A stretch of 64,000 nucleotides of DNA from Symbiodinium natans. Its lineage: Eukaryota; Sar; Dinophyceae; Suessiales; Symbiodiniaceae. This document shows, in pieces, positions 38,379 through 48,674 of the stretch. The notes below the pieces were generated by a model. The model was not told the DNA's origin and ran no database searches. It worked only from the letters and a program-made list of their open reading frames with translations. Position numbers and translations under genes: made by a program. Location: the NCBI GenBank assembly GCA_905221605.1, contig CAJNDS010000330.1, forward strand, positions 1 to 64,000, in the 5' to 3' direction. Every line of letters begins with the position of its first letter. Within the stretch, counting starts at the first letter, position 1.

Positions 38379-38692
38379 CCAGTTCAGTCAAGGGTTTAGG
38401 GTTTAACTAGGGTTCAGAGTTCAGGGTTCAGGGTTTAGGGTTTAGGGTTTAGGGTTTAGGGCTTAGGGCTTAGGGCTTTGGGTTTAGGGTTTAGGCCTCG
38501 TATGGGTACCCTTGCAAAGCCTGTGCAGGGATGATACCTGACACTGACACCTGTAATGCTGATGCCCCCTGCGGGTGGTGTCGGGTGTGACATCCTGTTG
38601 TTTAGGATTTAGGTTTAGGATTAGGGTTTAGGGTTTAGGGTTTAGGTTTTTAGGTTTTAGGTTTTAGGTTTTAGGATTTAGGGTATGCCTGG

Positions 38693-38779
38693 GACCCTTT
38701 TCACCTACAGTTTAATGGGTTATACCTACTATGGGAGGGTACCTACTACTAAACTGTAGGTAAATAGAGTCCCCCTGTA
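38693..38779. mobile_element. family K inverted-repeat element
   Basis: GGACCCTTTTCACCTACAGT and TTAATGG at the left pair with TAAACTGTAGGTAAATAGAG and TCCCC at the right. One copy seen. Confidence 0.55.
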
Positions 38780-39130
38780 AGTCTGCTACAACTTTTGCCA
38801 AACCATTCATCCTAAGAATCTTTGTATATCATAGCTCGGGCTAGTACTCCCAGCAATATCCATCAGGGAATCATGAATCCTACACTGGTTCTGCGTTGTT
38901 TTCCAGTCCTTTTCCAGGTTCTGTCCACACATATGTGTTGCGCATGTGCTGCTTTCAATGATGCATTTGTTGTGAAGGAACAGATGCGTTGCGCTTCCGA
39001 CAACAAGCGTCTGCAAGGTACCACATTAGTGGTCACACACATGCGCAGGCAAGTAGTTTTTCTGTGCACTCACGTGCTCCCCTTCTGCTCTGTCATTCTC
39101 TTCATGGTAACTCACGAGGGCTGAGGGTTT
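38780..39130. other. open frames on both strands, no supported gene
   Basis: A 100-codon + frame at 38822-39124 is cysteine/valine-rich, and an overlapping minus frame is equally open. I cannot choose between them. Confidence 0.4.
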
Positions 39131-39263
39131 GAAGTTTCGGCTTTAGGGGGTTTGGGGAGTTGCAGGGGTTAGGGGTGCAGGGAAATTAGGGTTTAGGGTT
39201 TCGGGTTTAGGGAGTTTAGGGGTTTGGGGTTCAGGGGGACATCCCGAGGCTCCCTGAGTCACC

Positions 39264-39347
39264 ATGCTGGACCTGATCACGATCATCTCCGCGGCAGGGT
39301 TGCAGCAGGAGCTGAGCCTCGGATGCAAGTTCAACCTGAAGCCCTGA
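39264..39347 (+). CDS. duplicated exon a, copy 1
   Basis: Starts at ATG or reads through from CCTGAGTCACC. MLDLITIISAAGLQQELSLG then CKFNLKP and TGA. Copy 2 at 45834 is nearly identical over 60 bp. Hydrophobic N-terminal half. Product unknown. Confidence 0.65.
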   Translation: MLDLITIISAAGLQQELSLGCKFNLKP

Positions 39348-39519
39348 CAGCCGGTTTAGGGTTTAGGGTTTAGGGTTTGGGTTTAGGGTTTAGGGTTTAG
39401 GGCAGCCAAGTCCAAATTGCTACCGGCCGTTGAGGAGTACTGTTCACGGCCTCCGTGGCGCTGATTTTGAGATTGCTTGGCACGTGGGTGTCGTCTTTTT
39501 AGGTTGCTTGTCTACCAAG

Positions 39520-39589
39520 GAAGGCTGCGAACGGAGACAGGAGCCTGGTGATTCACGAGGACGTCGGGAAGAATGCTAAGAATGCTAAA
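39520..39589 (+). CDS. duplicated exon b, copy 1
   Basis: Acceptor TCTACCAAG. Reads KAANGDRSLVIHEDVGKNAK. Copy 2 at 46236 keeps TANGDKSLVIHED. Confidence 0.6.
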
Positions 39590-39631
39590 CCCTAAACCCT
39601 AAACCCTAAACCCTAAACCCTAAACCCTCTT

Positions 39632-39728
39632 TTGAGCCATGCACCTCTGAAAGAGCGTCATGCCTTCAGGGCTTCAAAAGAAGCCGTGAATCCTGTATTG
39701 AACGAGCAAGCCATGTCTAGATCTACAG
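39632..39728 (+). CDS. exon 5' of family B intron
   Basis: Reads SHAPLKERHAFRASKEAVNP then VLNEQAMSRST and continues across the intron at 39729-39825 as GLVQLGST to a TAA at 39850. The frame is preserved (phase 1). Confidence 0.55.
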
Positions 39729-39825
39729 GTTGGGATGTTCCCCTGAATAGGGATTATAGTAAGACCCCCCCCTTACAATCCCTATTCAGGACTGTCAGTA
39801 TAAGGGGGAATATCCCACTCTACAG
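39729..39825. mobile_element. family B introner intron with 9-bp TSD
   Basis: GTTGGGATGTTCCCCTGAAT at the left, AGGGGGAATATCCCACTCTA then CAG at the right. TCTACAGGT occurs at 39722-39730 and again at 39819-39827. The intron runs from the GT of the left repeat to the AG of the right repeat, so the duplication itself provides both splice sites. Confidence 0.8.
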
Positions 39826-39913
39826 GTCTTGTGCAACTTGGAAGCACCTAAACCCTAAACGCTAGCGCCTAAACCCTAAACCCTAAACCCTAAACCCTAA
39901 ACCCTAAACCCTG

Positions 39914-39993
39914 TGGAGGAGGCGGAGGAGGGAAGCTTCGTGGAGAGCGCCGCCAGCCAGGTGTCCGCAGCTCTCGAATCCTTCGATGAGGCT
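39914..39993 (+). CDS. duplicated exon c, copy 1
   Basis: VEEAEEGSFVESAASQVSAA then LESFDEAG. Copy 2 at 46684 reads EEGSFVESAASHVSAALESF. CCCTAAA array before, poly-G and TTTAGGG after. Confidence 0.65.
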
Positions 39994-40032
39994 GGGGGAA
40001 CGCGAATGTCGGTGGGGGGGGGGGGGGGGGGG

Positions 40033-40150
40033 TTAGGGTTTAGGGTTTAGGGTTTAGGGTTTAGGGTTCAGGGTTCAGGGTTCAGGGTTCAGGGTTCAGG
40101 GTTCAGGGTTCAGGGTTCAGGGTTCAGGGTTCAGGGTTCAGGGTTTAGGT
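40033..40150. repeat. TTTAGGG array turning into a pure TTCAGGG block
   Basis: Five TTTAGGG units followed by about eleven consecutive TTCAGGG units, preceded by poly-G (40014-40032). Confidence 0.95.
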
Positions 40151-40459
40151 TTACGGGGGCCTGCGGCAGAGATTAGTTGCAGTGACTCGCAGTCCGTAGG
40201 TGTTTTCAGCGTTTCTCCGTGATCCGGACCCCCAGTAATGCAGCGATTAGGGTTTAGAACGAGTCGCCTCGGCATTGCTATTGCTGGAATGAATCTAGTG
40301 TTCGGTCAGCATTTCGGTACCAAAGCCTCTCTGAACAAGATCTTGACTAGCCTGATGCACGCCAGACGCACCGCTGGCGCTCCATACCCTAAACCCCCTA
40401 AGCCCTCAACCCCATGGCGTGGTGTTAGCCATTCTTTATTCGTCCGAAACCTCCGAGCC

Positions 40460-42170
40460 ATGGGTTCTTGTGCCACTCACCATGACAAGCAACCCCTTTC
40501 TTCCGAGCACCCAAGCTACGCGCCTATGTGGGTGGTGGGTGCTTCGCAGGTCCTTCGCATGACAGGCAAACTCCAGCCGCATCAGGTTCTGAAGGCCGAC
40601 GGCCTTCTGGTGGAGCGCGCGCCGGAGATGTTTGTGATCTTTGTCTCACACCAGTGGCTAGGTTATAGGCATCCTGACCCCCAAGGGCAACAACTTGCGG
40701 CGCTGCAGGGTATTCTGCGAAACCTGATGGCTAGGAGGCTGAAAGTGGAAAGCGACATAACCTCACAGTTCTACGGTAAGAACTACATACTGAGCAAGGC
40801 GGAGCATCACCAGATATCCGAGGGCTACCTCTGGCTAGACTACCTTTGCGTCCCGCAGCTTGTGGAGGGCTATGAGACGCAAGGACTTCCGGAGGAGCAG
40901 CTCCGTTACGTGCATAGCATCCCCTGCTACGTGGACCTGAGCCATGTTTTCCTTGCCCTGGTTCCGAAGGCCGTCCATGAGAACGGAGTGGAACTCTGCG
41001 ACTACTACAGCTGGCTCCAACGTGGCAGCTGGGTGATTGATTTTAATTCGGTTGCTACCTAAATCATAGAACTGTGAAGGGCGCTTGTTCTGCGGTTACG
41101 AGGGGGATCTAGAGGGGGTTTGGAGACCTTCCTTACAGAGCCCGGAACGGAATCAAGTACCCCTGAGCAAGCGATCATAAGCAATTGCTCAGGTTGGTGC
41201 CGCACAGAGTTTTGGTGCAAACTCCTGTCTACACGGTCACACATACCGATTATCGTCGTGACGGATCATGATGTGGCGAAGTTCACCACTCCGATCTGGT
41301 ACCGATACCCAGTGCACACGGGCGACTTCAGCGTGGAGAAAGACCGCGCCTCGTGCAGCCGTACGATTCAGGCGGCATTGACTGAACATCTGTCTGAGCT
41401 GCGCCGGTCCAAGAACAAGACCGCCTATCGGCTCTACCTCGCACTCTTCGAGCAGACGGCCGGCCTTCCATACAGGCGCCGAAGCACGGCCCGGCGGCTT
41501 GCGCCGCGCTCTCCGGGGATGCGGAGCTGCTGCGCGTGCTCGTGAAGGCGAGGGCTTCCCTCCGGACTCGTGCGCCCGGAATGCCCGAGTTGATGGGGGC
41601 GCCAGACTTCACTCCCTTGCACTTGGCGGCATGGTTCGGCAGCCACAACCTTCACGTCTTGGAGGCGCTGCTGGAGCTGCGCGCCGATCCCAACGACTCC
41701 ACTGTGGGCGCCGCCCCTCCCTTACACTATTGCCGCACCGTGGGCGCGGTGGATCTGTTGATTCGGTACGGTGCAGGGGTGAACTTTCAGGGCACATCGC
41801 GCCAGGATGCCCAATCCAGACCATGGCCACGTTGCAAGGGGAGGGCTGGCCAACTCATCGCCCCTGCACAACGTGGCGATCTGCTTCCGACAACGACTTG
41901 ACGCGCAGCTGTTGCTGGAGAGGAGGGCCGACATCAGCTTTGCAAGCCCGAAGGTCTCCTCCGAAGTGTTGAGTTGGGGTGCAGGGCCTATGCGCTCTGC
42001 AGAGCCGAGCCTTCCTCGCTTGTAAAGGTCTCTTGTAACATGAGCACCACGCCCCTGGGCCATTGTGCCCAGCTTGACAACGCAGACCTCTTGCTCTTCC
42101 TGCTGTCTCCGACCCATCGACCTCGCTGCCTCTGAATCCGGGCCTACGAGATCCCGAGCCACTCTGCCTC
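40460..42170 (+). pseudogene. SHQWL-domain / ankyrin-repeat gene, frameshifted
   Basis: Exon 1 (ATG at 40460; the frame is open upstream from 40238) encodes FVSHQWLGYRHPDP, YLWLDYLCVPQ and YVHSIPCYVDLSHVFLALVP. A GC-AG intron (41025-41192) joins LQRG to WCRTEFWCKLL, then WYRYPVHTGDFSVEKDRASC and YRLYLALFEQT. At about 41488 the homologous reading moves to another frame (GPAACAALSGDAELLRVLVK, ankyrin helices PDFTPLHLAAWF and APPLHYCRTVGAVDLL), and near 41800 it returns (SSPLHNVAI, AQLLLERRADI), with a last piece LRPIDLAA at 42106. I know this layout from large dinoflagellate families. Ankyrin repeats mediate protein binding; the N-terminal domain has no known activity. Two frame changes and missing segments suggest loss of function. 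An ATG upstream at 40238 is less likely the start. Confidence 0.8.
41025..41192 (+). other. GC-AG intron in the ankyrin pseudogene
   Basis: CAACGTG|GCAGCTGG ... AATTGCTCAG|GTTGGTGC. Joining gives QRGWCRTE, the reading expected for this family. 168 bp, multiple of three, and no inverted ends, so this intron is not an obvious introner. Confidence 0.7.
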
Positions 42171-42608
42171 TTGGAGTGTCAGTCTATGACAGTCAGCGAA
42201 GCCTTGTGAAGAACTGCCAGACACATGTCTCGAGTCTCGATGCTTTTATCGTTCAGCAGCTTCCGCCTTTGCTATCTGACCTGAGTTCCTTGGATCTTGT
42301 TCTAGCAGTTCTCCCGTGTGCAATAATATGCCATTTCCGATGGAGGTTACTCGCAAATTCCATCTGAAAGAAGCCCCTTGAGCGCGCGAGCACACGGAGT
42401 GTTTGGAGTTCACAACTACCCCCCCCCCCCCCCCCCCATAGAATCTGTTGAACGCCTGAAAGGTTGCTCGGAGTTTGTCGGATTTAGTCACACCTCGGGT
42501 TGCGCAAGGGGGGGGGGCCTTTTCTGGGTACCCGATAAATAGTAGGTGCCACCATATTGAATGGAGCACCGGAAAGGGGGCCATACTTAGGGAACTGCCT
42601 GCAAGCTT

Positions 42609-42680
42609 CGAGCCCTTGACCAGGCCGTGTCGCAGGGAATGAGCACCTCGGTCTTGAGAGAGTTTGGGGATTGCGGGGGT
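42609..42680 (+). CDS. duplicated exon d, copy 1
   Basis: RALDQAVSQGMSTSVLREFG. Copy 2 at 48293 shares AVSQGMS and the CAGGC-GTGTCGCAGGG-ATGAG phrase at the DNA level. Confidence 0.5.
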
Positions 42681-42779
42681 TCTAGATTTTGTGGGCATTT
42701 GCTATCATCCGGGTGCCCCTTGTGTACCCCAACTTACTTTTTTCAGCATTAAAACCACCGGAACATTTTGGGAACCCGA

Positions 42780-42902
42780 CACCCTAACTAAACCTTAAAC
42801 ATCCTTAAACCCTAAACCCTAAACCCTAAATCCTAAACCCTAAACCCTAAACCCTAAACCCTAAACCTAAACTAAACCCTAAACCCTAAACCCTAAACCC
42901 TG
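42780..42902. repeat. CCCTAAA array
   Basis: About fifteen C-rich units, two shortened ones (CTAAACCTAAACT). Confidence 0.95.
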
Positions 42903-42973
42903 TATATCAAGCCTAGGGGTCAGAGGCCTCCGCAAGGACACCCTTTGTAGCTTCTTCGGGCTCCATGCAGGAG

Positions 42974-43019
42974 AGGCTTGGAGCAGTGATCCGCCTGGAT
43001 TGCTTCTCCGGGGCTTGGA
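42974..43019 (+). CDS. candidate internal exon with telomere-unit donor
   Basis: Acceptor CTCCATGCAG, donor CTTGGAG|GTTTAGGG. Reads ERLGAVIRLDCFSGAW in one frame and EAWSSDPPGLLLRGL in another; phase unresolved. Confidence 0.45.
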
Positions 43020-43080
43020 GGTTTAGGGTTTAGGGTTTAGGGTTTAGGGTTTAGGTTTAGGGTTTAGGGTTTAGGGTTTA
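43018..43080. repeat. TTTAGGG array
   Basis: Eight G-rich units including one shortened TTTAGG. Confidence 0.95.
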
Positions 43081-43136
43081 TGGTGTATAAACCCATACCA
43101 GCAAAAAAGCTCATGGCCCAGACCAGGGTGTGGAGG

Positions 43137-43230
43137 GTCAGGGTTCTTTGGTCTGACATTCATGATCCCTCTGTTCCTTGCGACGATGCGGGCAATGTGC
43201 GCAGACAACCCTTCTGTAGAAGGGATTCGG
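43137..43230 (+). CDS. candidate internal exon, product unknown
   Basis: VRVLWSDIHDPSVPCDDAGN then VRRQPFCRRD, donor GATTCGG|GTTTAGG. Good coding character. Confidence 0.5.
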
Positions 43231-43307
43231 GTTTAGGTTTTAGGTTTTAGGGTTTAGGGTTTAGGTTCCACAAGGTAATTCACTATATGGTGACTTCGCA
43301 CTAGGTT

Positions 43308-43520
43308 GTGAATATTCGGGGCACCGAACCCGGGACCATCATCTTGAGAACTGACCCAGACACAAGCAAGGTAGAGGCCCCAACCCTTTCCTGGACCCTG
43401 AATTCTAAGCCGTTTCTTTGGGCAGCCCCGATTCTGCTGATGGTGGTGGTATGTGAGCCGGAAAAAAGGTACTGCCCCAACAGAGTATCTAATGACAACT
43501 CTAGGCCCCTTAAATCCTAA
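43308..43520 (+). CDS. 70-codon open frame, product unknown
   Basis: MNIRGTEPGTIILRTDPDTS then KVEAPTLSWTLNSKPFLWAA and a hydrophobic PILLMVVV. Could include a membrane segment. A minus-strand frame overlaps; modest support. Confidence 0.35.
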   Translation: MNIRGTEPGTIILRTDPDTSKVEAPTLSWTLNSKPFLWAAPILLMVVVCEPEKRYCPNRVSNDNSRPLKS

Positions 43521-43945
43521 ACCCTATAAGCCCTAAACCCGAAGAACCCTACAAACCCTAAAAACCTAAAACACCCTAAAGAGATACCCTAAACACCTGT
43601 AAGAAAAAGAGACCCCCCCCCGCATAGAATCCCTGTACACTGTAAACCCCAAAGGAACCCCTTAAAAACTCACAAAAAGAAACCCTAGAACCACCAAAAA
43701 ACCCTAAAAGCCCTAAAAACACTTAGCAACCCTAAAACAAACCCTAAAGAAAGCCTAAAACACCCCCAAACAACCCTAAAACCCGAAAAACCATCAACAA
43801 TAACCCTAAACACCTCAAAACAACAACCCTAAAAACCCCTGGGACAACCCTAAAAAAACCTTTAAACAACCCTCAAAACCACAAAAAACTTAAGAAATGT
43901 ATTCAAAAATCAAAACCGCAAAAACAAAAAAAGAGTTAGCATAAG
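43521..43945. repeat. degenerate AACCCTAAA sequence
   Basis: Loose AACCCTAAAAACC and ACCCTAAAA phrases over 400 bp; an old, A-rich decayed C-strand array. No gene. Confidence 0.7.
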
Positions 43946-43954
43946 CTCCTTTAG

Positions 43955-44038
43955 GTGCCCTCTTCGGCGGCGCGAGCTCCTCTTCCGAGGAGGTCCCTGC
44001 GGCCCCCAAGAAGGTGGACGCCTGGCGCATGTTGCGGA
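43955..44038 (+). CDS. duplicated exon e, copy 1
   Basis: After acceptor CCTTTAG. ALFGGASSSSEEVPAAPKKV then DAWRMLRR. Copy 2 at 49051 reads ALFGGSSSSSSEEVPVAPKK. Confidence 0.6.
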
Positions 44039-44345
44039 GGTTTCGGGGGTTCAGGGTTTAGGGTTTAGGGTTTAGGGGAATAGAGTTTAGGGTTTAGGGT
44101 TTGGGGTATGGGAGTTAGGGTTGCGATCGGGGTTCGGGGTTTGGGGTTTAGGGGTTAGGATTTAGGGTTTAGGGTGAGAGGTTTTGGGTTTAGGGGGTTA
44201 GGCAGTTAGGGTTGAGGGGGCTGGGGCTCCAGGAATGGGGTGGTCTTCGATTGCGAGTGTCGGGTTCGGCTTTTTCGATTTGAGGGCTGGGGTTTCCCTT
44301 TTAAACCCTAGGCCCTAAACCCTAAACCCTAAACCCTAAACCCTG
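44039..44345. repeat. degenerate TTTAGGG then CCCTAAA
   Basis: G-rich degenerate units (44048-44220), 80 bp of unique DNA, then perfect C-rich units at 44306-44345. Confidence 0.8.
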
Positions 44346-44532
44346 GGTCTGCCACGTCCATACACCTTAAACCATGTGGACAGCTCTCAAAATCATGGGC
44401 CCTTTTTGGGCTGAGCAACCCTCAAAAGGGACCATAAGTCATAAGTTAGAGAAGCGACCATATGGATTGCAGTAGCGAAGATTGACACTAAACCCTAAAC
44501 CCTCAAACCTATACCCTAAGTTTGCAAAACCA

Positions 44533-44590
44533 TGCCAAGGATTGAGCATCAGACGCGGGCACCGCTTGGGAAGCAGACCGGATGGGTTCG
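44533..44590 (+). other. duplicated segment f, copy 1
   Basis: TGCCAAGGATTGAGC...GGGCACCGCTTGGGAAGCAGAC is matched by TGCCAAGGACTGAGC...GGGCACGCGGGAAGCAGAC at 49879-49935. Possibly an exon; the frame is not settled. The 44590-44880 stretch beyond shows no gene. Confidence 0.5.
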
Positions 44591-44887
44591 GACATGTGCC
44601 CAGAATAATCATGGCTTAAAAGTGATGTTTATTGTTGTTTGCACATTGAATCACAATAGCCAGTATCCAGGTCATAACCACAGTCACAATGCAGATGTCA
44701 TACAGGTGCATGAGCAGGGTCGTCCCAAATCCTTACATGTCACCATATGAAGGTTGAGCTGTTTCATGATTCTTCTCCAGAATACAGTACATTAAACGGG
44801 ACCACAATGTAGACTGGCCCCACGCGCCACCTCATAGCCACCGCCGCAGCAAGCAGAGGTAGTTCTTGCAGTTCCAAGATGAAGTAG

Positions 44888-44952
44888 CCCTAAACCCTAA
44901 ACCCTAAACCCTAAACCCTAAACCCTAAACCCTAAACCCTAAACCCTAAACA
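44888..44952. repeat. CCCTAAA array
   Basis: Nine perfect C-rich units. Confidence 0.95.
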
Positions 44953-45011
44953 GGCTTCAGAGCTGGTCTGGTCAGCATCCCAACTTGTAATTACAGAACC
45001 GTCGCTTGCAG

Positions 45012-45057
45012 GAGCGACTCAAGCAACTAAGCGCCTTGTTGTCAGATTTGAGGCGAG
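45012..45057 (+). CDS. duplicated exon g, copy 1
   Basis: Acceptor CGCTTGCAG, donor GGCGAG|GTGGGTAC. ERLKQLSALLSDLRR. Copy 2 at 50974 begins ERLKQLRTF after the same GCTTGCAG. Confidence 0.6.
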
Positions 45058-45299
45058 GTGGGTACAGCCAGGCAAGGGGAGCGAGAATCCTTGAACCCTG
45101 AAAGCATGAACCCGTTAAGGGAACCCCTAAAAACCCTAACCCCCAAGCACCCTTAAATCTCTGGAAAAAAGCCGTTGAGCTCTCTAAAAACCCTCCTGGC
45201 CTCCACCAGCCCTCGACCTTCCTCGACCATGGACTGAATTCCACCGTCCGCAGCGCGAAAAGAAAGGTTGCATTCAGCCGCGCGAGGTTTTAGTGTCGA

Positions 45300-45780
45300 A
45301 GGGTTTAGGTCATGTTGCCTTGAATTAGCACATCCTCGAAATCCCCGCACCTGACCATGCTGCAAGTCAGGCTTGAATTCAGCATCCTCTTGTTTTCCGG
45401 CTCAGAGCGCATTCAGCTTTCTAAGTCTGCAAGTCTGCATATTCCAGCATCCCAGAGCGACTCAGCAGCAAGTGGCCTAGGAAGTTTCATGCTGACTGGT
45501 GGACTTGGTCGAAGGGTCGCGTTGTCACAAAAGCTTGTGAACGGTCGCTGCGTTTCAACATGCGAGTTGCGGCTTACACATAAGGAGGCCAAAGACTGAA
45601 GGGTGCATAAAGCTTAGCCATATACACGAATGAGGAATGAGCACTCGCAACAGCGTCCTCTACAGCTTCCCGTGTGAGAATCACAGAAACGTATGGGGAC
45701 CTGGGGGCGGTGGGGGTGGTGGGGGTGGTGGTGGTCAACTAATATATACATCTATCACACACATAACATCTGGTCCCTGA
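45300..45780. other. weak open frame, no supported gene
   Basis: An 80-codon + frame (45357-45599) has no family resemblance. A GGTGGGGGTGGTGG microsatellite lies at 45707-45735. Confidence 0.4.
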
Positions 45781-45833
45781 ACCCTACGCCCCATTAAACC
45801 CCATACGATTTATAAGGCTCCGCTCACTTCACC

Positions 45834-45899
45834 ATGCTGGACCTGATCACGATCATCTCCGCGGCAGGATTGCAGCAGGAGCTGAATCTCGGTCGAAGT
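45834..45899 (+). CDS. duplicated exon a, copy 2
   Basis: MLDLITIISAAGLQQELNLG; preceding CTTCACC also matches copy 1. Only a few substitutions over 60 bp. Confidence 0.65.
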
Positions 45900-46235
45900 A
45901 CTCCATGTCGAATCCCGTTCCCTCATTCCAGGGGTTTAGGGCTTAGGGTTTTAGGGTTTAGGGTTTAGGGTTCAGGGTGTCTTTGCCATCGTGGGTATGA
46001 TGGGTAGGGATTATGGATGGCATTTGCTGCAGCTTCTGCTGCATCTTGCATGGCTGCGGTCCTAGCAGTGCCTCAAACCCCAAAGCAAGCCCAAACCCTA
46101 AGAGGCACTCACTAAACCTCTGCCGCCACCCTAAACCCTAAACCCTAAACCCTAAGCCCTAAGCCCTAAGCCCTCAACCAAAAAACGATCCGCCGGTCCA
46201 CTTCAAGGCCTAAACCCCTAATCACCGACGCCAAG

Positions 46236-46300
46236 GAAGACGGCCAACGGAGACAAGAGCTTGGTGATTCATGAGGACGGCGTAGACTTAGGTGCCAAGA
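46236..46300 (+). CDS. duplicated exon b, copy 2
   Basis: After CGCCAAG. Frame homologous to copy 1 reads TANGDKSLVIHEDG. Confidence 0.55.
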
Positions 46301-46585
46301 GTTTGGTTGTTCCGAAGGTTCAAAGGGTTCCGATGTATGGGCCCTCAATCTGTATGGGGTATATAAGGGTCCCCTTTTCAGGGCCCGGACAATGAAACTA
46401 CCCTAAGAGGTTTAGGTGTCAATTTTAGCAAGGTGCAATTTTCCTACAGGCTGCTGCAAGGCTCGGGTGCTGTGCAAAGCTCAGTACTTGGACCCCAGGC
46501 ACTGGTAGGCCGTATCCAAACATTCCATCATGGATAGTTGCCTCCGGAGCGAAGGGAAGAAGGTGCATCTGTGCCAGAATAGTTG

Positions 46586-46670
46586 GAGTTTAGGGTTTAG
46601 GGTTTAGGGTTTAGGGTTTAGGGTTTAGGGTTTAGGGTTTAGGGTTTAGGGTTTAGGGTTTAGGGTTCAG
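46586..46670. repeat. TTTAGGG array, 12 units
   Basis: Perfect G-rich units between exons b and c of copy 2. Confidence 0.95.
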
Positions 46671-46683
46671 CCTGAAAATCTGC

Positions 46684-46770
46684 AAGGAGTCCGAGGAGGG
46701 AAGCTTCGTGGAGAGTGCTGCCAGCCACGTATCCGCTGCTTTGGAGTCCTTCGACGAGGCAGCGAGCTGA
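46684..46770 (+). CDS. duplicated exon c, copy 2
   Basis: KESEEGSFVESAASHVSAAL then ESFDEAAS and TGA. In copy 2 a TTTAGGG array precedes the exon, whereas copy 1 has a CCCTAAA array there. Confidence 0.65.
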   Translation, partial: KESEEGSFVESAASHVSAALESFDEAAS

Positions 46771-48060
46771 TGTATCTCCACTGGTTTAGGGTTTTTTGTT
46801 AGGGTAACCACATGTCAACGTACTATTTACTTCATGAGTTAATTGCTTGAGTACTGGTTTACTTGTTGTTGAAAAGATTTGTTCAGAGGATTAGTGAGGG
46901 GGTTGTTCTGAATGAAGGCCACTTTGAGTTGCCTGACATACATGGGCGCGCATGGCAGTGTGCACCCCAAAATGGACCCAAAAAATATAATATATATATA
47001 TATAAAAGAAATTAAGTAATTAAACATAAAAAAATTGAATAATAAAACAAAATAGAGAACGGCCCATATGCCGTGAACAACCGGAAAACACTAAACCCCA
47101 GAAATCCAAAACGCTTCCAGCCTTGCAGCATCAATTCCGGCTTTGGCCAAGTTGCAAGGAAACCTTGGTTGATGGTTGTTTATCCTATATAGAGTAGCCT
47201 AGATATCAGGGTCAAAACTGATGGTGGAGGCTGTTGGTGGTTCGTGGGGGGGTTTTGGAAACCTGACAGTTGCAGAGCCACTGTGTCAGTAAGTCTGCAA
47301 GATTCTAGTCCTTCTGCAAAAGCACGTTAACGTTAACCGTAGTGGCCTGGGTGCTGATTGGACTTGACAAAGCACAGCTTTCAAAAACAATCGAACATCA
47401 ATGCAACTCACGTGGTCTGTCGTAGTGTTGAGGTGCTTAATGTTCGTGCTTGTGGCTGCCGAAACCCTAAACCCTAAACCCTAAAACCCTCAAACCCTCA
47501 ACAAACCTCAACAAGGGCTGCTGGGGTCTGGGACCGGTCTTTGCAAGCCTTCTCTGGGTTCTTCACGCGGGGTTCGTGGCGGCTCAAGCTGCCGAACCCT
47601 CAGAACAGGAATCCCTAAGCCCTAATCCCTACACCCTAAACCCTAACCTTTAAACCCTAAACCTTTAAACCCTAAACCTTTAAACCCTAAACCCACAAGC
47701 ATCGGAAAGATTCCTGGCACGTTCGTGGGCTCTGTGGGGTTTCTATCTCAGGTAGGCGCAACCGATTCGAACCTCACACCCTGGGTTTAGAGTTGGCCAA
47801 ACACTGTTCTGAAAAAGTATTGTTCATCGAATTGTCCTTGACATATAAATTCCAAATTCTAGGGTTTCTGGCTGCTTATGTAAACACCAGGTAAATTCGA
47901 TGAGCGCATTCCTGCTTTCAAGATTTGTGTTGTCTACATATGTGTCCACACATGATCCTTTCTCTTACGCTGCACTTCCAGGGACCGAATTCTCGTGTCC
48001 TTAAGGGTTCCAGTAACCGAAGTCTTCTGTCCGTGGAGGTATAGGGTTACCAAATAGCAG
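46771..48060. other. mostly unique DNA with few exons
   Basis: AT-rich 46800-47050; short CCCTAAA-type blocks at 47465-47500 and 47630-47690 (repeating CCTTTAAACCCTAAA). One coding-like segment at 47515-47590. This part corresponds in position to the ankyrin-gene region of copy 1 but lacks that gene. Confidence 0.5.
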
Positions 48061-48292
48061 GTTCCAAGCGCTTTTTTTGCGAAGCCCTATCTTCGTCGAA
48101 CTACTTTGTCGAACGTTCCACCCTTTCGGCCGCCTTCAATACGCCTTCACCAAGCGTTGCCTTCATAGTTGTATAAGTCTGCCTCTTCTCCAGGAAATAT
48201 GGGTTTCTTTATGGATGGGATGTTCGCCGGTTCGTTACCGGTTAGGGTTTACAGGCTTCGGGCTCAGGGTAGAGCAACCTTCTTGGCTGCAG

Positions 48293-48360
48293 GCTGTGTC
48301 GCAGGGCATGAGTGCCTTGGCTTCAATGGAACAGGGCTTGGTCATCATGGAGTCTGCCAG
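48293..48360 (+). CDS. duplicated exon d, copy 2
   Basis: Acceptor TTGGCTGCAG. AVSQGMSALASMEQGLVIME then SA. Stays open, consistent with a helical segment. Confidence 0.55.
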
Positions 48361-48674
48361 TCTTTCTGTTTAGGGCCCCGGGTGTGAGATTTTATGCCTG
48401 AAAGTTGTACAAAAAGTAGATTTGAAAATAGATATGTTTTTGTGTGCAAGATTTCCAATGTCGGATGGGCCTGTGGTCAATTTCGCAGAATTCGCAGCTT
48501 CTTGACGTTGTCAGGCCGAAAATGCAACAGGGCCAGGGCCTAGGAAACTTAAAGCTCGAGGGTTCACCTCAGCTAGGTCAGCCTTTTAGATGTTTCACAT
48601 TTTCTCTTCTTGGGGTTGAAGTGGATTCCAGTTAGTTTCAGAGGGTTTTAAGGACCATCCTACACAGGCCAGCT

